Below are positions 59,085-64,000 of a DNA stretch of 64,000 nt, piece by piece; positions within the stretch are counted from its first letter, which is position 1; every line of letters begins with the position of its first letter. Both the position numbers and the translations under genes were made by a program. Origin of the DNA: Foetidibacter luteolus (GTDB lineage Bacteria > Bacteroidota > Bacteroidia > Chitinophagales > Chitinophagaceae); assembly GCF_009650435.1 (NCBI RefSeq), contig NZ_VVIP01000059.1, positions 186,001 to 250,000 on the forward strand, read 5' to 3'. Below the pieces are notes generated by a model that worked only from the letters and a program-made list of their open reading frames with translations, was not told where the DNA came from and searched no databases.

Positions 59085-59744
59085 TTACAGTTCAAATACC
59101 CAGGTTAGCGTTTTGTTTTGGAATGCTCTTACAAATTCACCTGGTCGTTTGGCAATTAATTTCGTAAGCCCAGACACTTTATTTAAAAGATAAACAGACT
59201 TGTTATTATCTATTGCTATACAATTTTTATCTGACAAAGTGATAATGCTGCAATACTCTACATTCTCAATAGTGAAAACTTCACTGGCACATTTGTTATC
59301 AAGGTATTCGTCAATTTCAACAAAGTCGTCTATATACTCCAAATCCGCTTGATTAGTCCGAAACTTTGAGGTTGAAACCCTCTCAATAACAAATTGACTG
59401 GCATCAATATTATCTATAATTAAATTTTCCAGGTCATCGCCAATTTTAAGCCCTATTATTCCATGCTTATTAAGATAAATTTGAAATTCAATTTCTTTAG
59501 CGTTTATTGTGGGTACAAAAATATTTTTAAGCCGGAATGTGCTATCAAAGTTTTTAAAAATAACGTTGTTTGATGTGGGTATAGCAATCCATTTACTAAT
59601 TAAAGATTCCCTAAAGAAACTTTTTGACCGTAACCTCAAAAAACTTTCATAAGCCTTAAGATAGTCTTTCGGCAGTTGTTCGATAGTTGTTTGTAATAGT
59701 CTTAAAAGTTTTGTAGTGTCGATATGGATTAAATACTCTTTCAT
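59085..59744 (-). CDS. hypothetical protein
   Basis: A 219-aa protein starting MKEYLIHIDTTKLLRLLQTT. Without a signal peptide or membrane helix, it has a helical N-terminus and a beta-rich remainder (EFQIYLNKHGIIGLKIGDDL; ENVEYCSIITLSDKNCIAID, NNKSVYLL). It is AT-rich, like the cassette genes, but no attC lies next to it. I recognise no family. It is flanked by a family-A repeat upstream. Confidence 0.65.
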   Translation of the reverse strand: MKEYLIHIDTTKLLRLLQTTIEQLPKDYLKAYESFLRLRSKSFFRESLISKWIAIPTSNNVIFKNFDSTFRLKNIFVPTINAKEIEFQIYLNKHGIIGLKIGDDLENLIIDNIDASQFVIERVSTSKFRTNQADLEYIDDFVEIDEYLDNKCASEVFTIENVEYCSIITLSDKNCIAIDNNKSVYLLNKVSGLTKLIAKRPGEFVRAFQNKTLTWVFEL

Positions 59745-59830
59745 TTGTAATTACCACTTACTCATAAATGTATATCATTACCTTCTATCAACCAATATCA
59801 GCTTCCTGAGCCTGTTTCACACTAACACCC

Positions 59831-59920
59831 TACCCGGGTCTGAAAAGCCGCCCATTGAACAGAACGACGAACGGATTGCGACGCAACGAAGATGCCATAA
59901 AATGCCGGACGCTGGTATCA
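59831..59920 (-). repeat. dispersed intergenic repeat, family A (copy 4)
   Basis: Minus orientation; core at 59877-59886, nearly identical to the copy at 53831-53920 over its whole length. Confidence 0.85.
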
Positions 59921-60025
59921 AAAAAATACACGCAATGGCCTGGCAGTAAAGCTCAAGCGGCATACAAAGCCGCTGCCATTGGTACATGGCATAACAGGTA
60001 ATGGGTATAGCCACGACAGTATCCA

Positions 60026-62047
60026 TCAATCATCGCCCTTTCCTTCTACCAGCAGCTTGCGCATGGCTTCCAGCAATACATCTGACGTATTGGAATTGGT
60101 AAAAATCACGTAGCCATCCTTAAGGTCTTTGTATACTTCAAATTTGCATTTGAAATCGCCGTTGTTGCCACCATGGCCAAAAGATTTGCCGAAGGGTGTT
60201 TCCCTTATTTCCAGGCTCATGCCCATATAGGCGGGTATTTTTGGCTGCTCTTCTCCCGGGTCATAATTATACGCTGAATGTTTGCTGAATATGCTGGCAT
60301 AGGTTTCAGGGGTTAAGCCTTTTTGCTCCAGCAGGTAAAGCATAAAACGGGTAAAAATGTTAGCTTCGGTATGCATGGAATAAGCCATGCCGGGAGATTC
60401 CGGAAGGTCATCGTAATTGGGCAGGCCATTAAAATGTCCATTGGCCACCATGCGCCTTAATGAATCGTTGCGGGAAAAGAAGGTATGGTACAGGCCGATG
60501 GGTTGTATCACTTCTTCCTGTAATACCTGCTCCACTTTTTTACCGGTTATTTTTTGTACCACCATTTTTAAATATTCAAAACCTTCGCCGGAATAACCGT
60601 AGCTGGCGCCGGGGGTAAATTTAAGGTCAAGCTTGCCGTCATTATTCATCCAGCGCCAGTTGGGGAAGCCTGTGCGGTGCGTAAGCACATGCCTTGCCGT
60701 TATAAGTTTATAGCGGTCATCATAAGCAATGTCTGGGTAGGGCATGTAACGGTACAGCGGGCTGTCAAGGTTAATAATGCCACGCTCAGCAAGGCGCTCA
60801 ACCGCAAAAGCGAAAACCGGTTTGGTTACCGATGCTGCTTCAAACAATGTATTGCTGTCTACCGGTTGCCCGGTAAAAGTATTGCGGACGCCGTATGTTT
60901 TATGATAGATAACCTTACCATCTTTTATCAATGCAAGCGATGCGCCGGGTATTTGGTAATACTGCTGGTAAGTTGTTACGAATTTGTCAACCTGTTTGGC
61001 TGAAGCCGCGGTAAAATTATCCAGCAGCAGGCCCTTTTCCGGCAGAAGGTCCGGTGCAGGAGTGGCCGGTAAAGTAAGCGCAGGCACTGTTGCGGTTTTG
61101 TTGGCCACAGCATTAACAACAAGGGTATTTTGCTTATTTGCTGCGTACACTTTGTTATCACGCATTAAATAAGGTTCGGTAAAGCTTATCTTGTATTTTC
61201 CGGCGGGCACTTCTACGGAATACTTACCCAGGCTATCCGCTGCCGCGGTTAGCCATAAGGTGCTGTTTTTTACGTTTGTTAAACGTACATGTTCCGGCAG
61301 GCGCAGTGCCGTGTTGCCCTGCCATGCCACAGTGCCGGAAACAGTGGCAAGCTTTTCATTGGCGGGCATCAGTACCACATCGCAATGGCTGCGCGGGTTT
61401 ACATATTTACTTTCGCCGGCGCCCCAGGAAGAAAAGGAAAAACTTTTATCGGCATCCAGGTCAAATACAAAAAAATCCAGCCCTATGGATTTACCCACAG
61501 CAAACTGGTTGCCCAGGTTAATGCGCCACTCGTACAGCCGGGCATTTCCTTGTATGGTGTGCGCCACTTCTATAATGTTCCATTTGGCATCTTTGGCAAA
61601 ATCATCGTAGTAAGCGTTGTTGGTATTGCGCAATTTTTTGCTGTACATAAAAGAGGCAACGCCCGAGCCAAAGGGCAGGTGCTTTGCATCAAGGTACAGC
61701 TCCAGGCCATCCTGTGTATTCCAGCGTACATTGGCTGAAGTATCTTCGGTAAAGTAATCATCAGTTACCTGTATGGCCAGGTAAAGGGAATGGTCTTCCG
61801 CACGGTAGCCCATTTGGAAAAAACCGCTGAAATCAGCCTCATTCACAGGTTTTGTTTCAGAACCGGTAAAGCCTATTTTATAACGTGTAATGTCTTTTGG
61901 CCAGTCGTTAAAACTGCCGTCTACTGTAATCTTGTTTAAAGGATAAGCGTAACCCACAGTTCCGTTATGGGCAAGCAACTGCAGGCTTAACAGGCTTAAA
62001 AAGAAAATGATACCAACCTGTTTTGCGGAAAATTGATATAGGCGCAT
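60026..62047 (-). CDS. serine beta-lactamase-like protein with N-terminal CBM9-like domain
   Basis: The protein is 673 aa from ATG 62047; the frame extends six codons upstream. A signal peptide (~1-25, ending LLAH) is followed by a carbohydrate-binding-module-9-like domain (~35-230; ITVDGSFNDWPKDITRY, LYLAIQVTDDYFTED, DGLELYLDAKH). A carboxypeptidase-regulatory-like beta domain follows (~230-320), then a class C beta-lactamase/penicillin-binding fold (~345-673) with SVTK at 406, YSG near 485 and HGG near 624. The fold covers D-aminopeptidases, esterases and transacylases as well as lactamases; resistance should not be assumed. The CBM9 part suggests binding to cell-wall or other glycans. Confidence 0.85.
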   Translation of the reverse strand: MRLYQFSAKQVGIIFFLSLLSLQLLAHNGTVGYAYPLNKITVDGSFNDWPKDITRYKIGFTGSETKPVNEADFSGFFQMGYRAEDHSLYLAIQVTDDYFTEDTSANVRWNTQDGLELYLDAKHLPFGSGVASFMYSKKLRNTNNAYYDDFAKDAKWNIIEVAHTIQGNARLYEWRINLGNQFAVGKSIGLDFFVFDLDADKSFSFSSWGAGESKYVNPRSHCDVVLMPANEKLATVSGTVAWQGNTALRLPEHVRLTNVKNSTLWLTAAADSLGKYSVEVPAGKYKISFTEPYLMRDNKVYAANKQNTLVVNAVANKTATVPALTLPATPAPDLLPEKGLLLDNFTAASAKQVDKFVTTYQQYYQIPGASLALIKDGKVIYHKTYGVRNTFTGQPVDSNTLFEAASVTKPVFAFAVERLAERGIINLDSPLYRYMPYPDIAYDDRYKLITARHVLTHRTGFPNWRWMNNDGKLDLKFTPGASYGYSGEGFEYLKMVVQKITGKKVEQVLQEEVIQPIGLYHTFFSRNDSLRRMVANGHFNGLPNYDDLPESPGMAYSMHTEANIFTRFMLYLLEQKGLTPETYASIFSKHSAYNYDPGEEQPKIPAYMGMSLEIRETPFGKSFGHGGNNGDFKCKFEVYKDLKDGYVIFTNSNTSDVLLEAMRKLLVEGKGDD

Positions 62048-62240
62048 GGCGTTTTGATTGTGCATTATTGGTTAATGGCTAATGGCAGCGGTAGCTTTTA
62101 CGTTCAGGGTGTTAAAAAGTTACTGTAGGTAAAATTTATTTTTGGATCTGTGCTTTTACAAGCATTGTGCTGCATGCACAATGTTTGAATTTCGCAATAA
62201 TCGGTTTGAATATTGCAGTTACCCGCTTCTTTATACAGGT

Positions 62241-62248
62241 TAGTTTTG
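62241..62248 (+). promoter_or_regulatory. -7 box of the alcohol dehydrogenase gene
   Basis: TAGTTTTG, a perfect TAnnTTTG, 38 bp before the ATG at 62287. The nearest TTG upstream is at a non-ideal 25-bp spacing. Confidence 0.4.
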
Positions 62249-62286
62249 CGCTGTTTTCAGCATTTTCAAAAAAAGTAATTAATTAT

Positions 62287-63333
62287 ATGATACCAACAAA
62301 AGGTTATGCGGCACAGGATGCCACATCAGATCTTGCACCCTGGAGCTTTGAGCGCAGGGAAGTGGGCCCTCACGATGTTCAATTTGATATTTTGTATTGC
62401 GGGGTATGCCACTCCGACCTGCACCAGATTAGAAACGACTGGTTTCCCGGCATTTTTCCCATGGTGCCGGGCCACGAAATTGTTGGCCGTGTAATAAAAG
62501 TGGGTGGCCACGTAAAAAAATTTAAGGTAGGCGATCTTGCCGGTACCGGTTGCATGGTTGACTCCTGCCGTACCTGTGCCAATTGTAAAGACGGGCTGGA
62601 GCAGTACTGCGCCAACGGCGCTGTGTTAACGTATAACAGCCTTGAAAAATATACGGATGGTTCACCTACCTATGGCGGCTATTCCAACACCATCGTGGTA
62701 AACGAAGACTTTGTGCTGCATATTTCCGATAAGCTTGACCTTGCAGCTACTGCGCCGTTGCTCTGTGCAGGTATCACTACTTATTCCCCATTGCGCCACT
62801 GGAAGGTAGGCAAGGGGCATAAGCTGGCTGTGCTGGGCCTTGGTGGCCTTGGGCACATGGCAGTTAAGTTTGGTGTGGCTTTTGGCGCCGATGTTACTGT
62901 GTTAAGTACCTCCGCCAAAAAAGAAGGAGATGCAAAAAAGTTAGGCGCCCATCATTTTGTGGTAACGTCTGATGCAGGCCAGGTGGAGAAAGTAAAAGAG
63001 TCTTTCGACTTTATACTGGATACTGTAAGCGCCCCGCATGATTTTGGTTTTTATCTCTCACTGCTTAAGACCAATGGCACGCATATCTGCGTAGGCGCTC
63101 CTTTAGAGCCTGCTAAAATTTCGCCATTTGCTATTATAGGGGGTAGAAAAAGTGTTGCCGGTTCTGCTATTGGCGGCATTCCTGAAACACAGGAAATGCT
63201 TGACTTTTGCGCGGAACATAACATTGTTTCAGACATTGAACTGATTGATATAAAGAACATCAGCGAAGCATATGAAAGAATGGAGAAAGGCGATGTACGT
63301 TACCGTTTTGTGATTGATATTGCTACCTTATAG
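62287..63333 (+). CDS. zinc-dependent NAD(P) alcohol dehydrogenase (AdhC/CAD-like MDR)
   Basis: The protein is 348 aa from ATG 62287 (MIPTKGYAAQDATSDLAPWS); an upstream extension to 62167 is rejected because it crosses the promoter. Catalytic zinc ligands are Cys in CGVCHSDLH and His in GHEIVGR; the structural zinc site is the four-Cys block SCRTCANCKDGLEQYC. The cofactor motif is GLGGLGHMAVK (~190). This is the cinnamyl-alcohol-dehydrogenase-like group, usually NADPH-linked, reducing aldehydes broadly, including aromatic and aliphatic ones. It is a single gene. Confidence 0.93.
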   Translation: MIPTKGYAAQDATSDLAPWSFERREVGPHDVQFDILYCGVCHSDLHQIRNDWFPGIFPMVPGHEIVGRVIKVGGHVKKFKVGDLAGTGCMVDSCRTCANCKDGLEQYCANGAVLTYNSLEKYTDGSPTYGGYSNTIVVNEDFVLHISDKLDLAATAPLLCAGITTYSPLRHWKVGKGHKLAVLGLGGLGHMAVKFGVAFGADVTVLSTSAKKEGDAKKLGAHHFVVTSDAGQVEKVKESFDFILDTVSAPHDFGFYLSLLKTNGTHICVGAPLEPAKISPFAIIGGRKSVAGSAIGGIPETQEMLDFCAEHNIVSDIELIDIKNISEAYERMEKGDVRYRFVIDIATL

Positions 63334-63701
63334 CCACCGCCATCCCCCGGTTTCTACACTTGTATTTTCAACAGGCAGTTTGTTACATTTTGTGCAACTG
63401 CCTGTTGTGCTGTAAGGATTATGATACCGGCGATTGTATTACATGGCATCATCGTTGCGTCGCAAACCTTTCATCGGTTCGTTCTTTGGGCGGCTTTTCA
63501 GACCCGGATAGACAGCAAGTACGATTTATGAAGTACCTTGATGCAAAAGAGGATGAGGTAGTAAGATTGCCATTTACGTTATGTTATGTTCCTCCAGAAC
63601 AGGTTGCGTAATGCGATCCTCCGCACAGTCTCCTGCAAGAAGCTTTGCTGAGAAGGTTGTGTACCGCCGTAAAATAAGTTTGCAGTTTTTTTTGATTTTT
63701 C
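63334..63701. other. intergenic with one family-A repeat
   Basis: Contains the copy at 63421-63512 and otherwise no supported gene. Confidence 0.5.
63421..63512 (+). repeat. dispersed intergenic repeat, family A (copy 5)
   Basis: ATGATACCGGCGATTG, core TTGCGTCGCA (63455-63464), TCTTTGGGCGGCTTTTCAGA, CCCGG. Confidence 0.85.
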
Positions 63702-64000
63702 TTAGCAGCGGTTGTCAGACAGTATGTTATGAGCGTAAGCGTAACGGGTTAAGTCAAAATTTGTATGGCAATCCAGTTTATCCATAATCCTTTTGCGGTG
63801 TGTGCTTACAGTAGTTGCTGCGAGATTCAGCATTTCAGCAATCTGTGAGGTGGACTTTCCTGCGGCAATCAGTTTGAAAATTTCGAACTCCCTTGCTGAC
63901 AGGGTTTCGTGCAGTACCGGATTTTTTTGATGCTCCATCAGGAGTTTTTCAGCTATTTCCTGGGTGATATACTTTTTGCCCATTCGTATCCGTTCCACCG
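63702..64000 (-). CDS. NarL/FixJ-family response regulator, C-terminal part (truncated by window edge)
   Basis: The frame is open to the end of the window. The visible ~99 residues contain a LuxR-type helix-turn-helix (LSAREFEIFKLIAAGKSTSQ, then IAEMLNLAATTVSTHRKRIM), preceded by a linker with the MGKKYITQEIAEKLL motif usual between receiver and DNA-binding domains. The N-terminal receiver should lie beyond base 64000. Its likely partner is a HisKA_3-type kinase; the one at 44.8-46.8 kb is the only such kinase in the window, but they are not adjacent, so pairing is a guess. Confidence 0.88.
   Translation of the reverse strand, partial: VERIRMGKKYITQEIAEKLLMEHQKNPVLHETLSAREFEIFKLIAAGKSTSQIAEMLNLAATTVSTHRKRIMDKLDCHTNFDLTRYAYAHNILSDNRC

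Noticed and set aside
60026-62047. Antibiotic-resistance beta-lactamase
   Set aside because: Class C-like motifs are shared by many esterases and peptidases, and the CBM9-like fusion argues for another role.

Overview
The window is a stretch of chromosome from a member of the Bacteroidota, most likely the Chitinophagales. The evidence is a large carboxypeptidase-regulatory-domain/beta-barrel outer-membrane protein beside a GLPGLI-family protein, lone MacB/FtsX-type permeases, many TonB-C-like and signal-peptide proteins, starts without Shine-Dalgarno sequences, and Bacteroidota -7 boxes (TAnnTTTG). No rRNA, tRNA or CRISPR array was found.

Layout. 0-8.3 kb: an AT-rich partial gene, an outer-membrane barrel/GLPGLI/two-component locus, and an overlapping AT-rich pair ending in a retropepsin-like protease. 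8.4-12.7 kb: proline synthesis (proB, proA) and a Tat-exported Gfo/Idh oxidoreductase. 13.3-22.8 kb: a DNA-damage block made of the mutagenesis cassette imuA-imuB-dnaE2 and a ligase-associated DEXH helicase. The imu cassette is bracketed by two ~210-bp direct repeats, and an 18-bp palindrome sits exactly inside the imuA promoter spacer. 23.6-25.3 kb: an apparent operon with a class III cyclase-YHS fusion, a DUF6010 membrane protein, a 40-residue metallothionein-like peptide and a small exported protein. 25.5-32.7 kb: a GlxA-type AraC regulator, a LamG-like protein, a MacB/FtsX permease, a TonB-C protein, a VOC protein and a DUF1835 protein.

33-43.4 kb is the most unusual part: an array of AT-rich, mostly exported or membrane genes of unknown function, nearly all on the minus strand and separated by structured repeats. 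The repeats behave as integron attC sites. The first bases of most cassettes are the reverse complement of the R'' box of that cassette's own downstream repeat; six of eleven match perfectly over 9 nt. No integron integrase is present, so this is a cassette cluster lacking its integrase (CALIN-like). Two cassettes carry broken IS91-associated recombinase/transposase fragments in the opposite orientation.

43.6-64 kb: a 42-bp minisatellite, a TPR histidine kinase, a small barrel protein, a SUFU-domain protein, a DUF3863-like exported protein, a TauE/SafE permease, a dual-specificity phosphatase, a DHFR-like reductase, a YD-repeat lipoprotein, an XRE regulator with nested inverted repeats at its promoter, a second MacB/FtsX permease, a CBM9/beta-lactamase-fold fusion, a zinc alcohol dehydrogenase and the end of a NarL-type response regulator. 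Two dispersed intergenic repeat families sharing the odd palindrome TTGCGTCGCAA are scattered through the whole window, always between genes.
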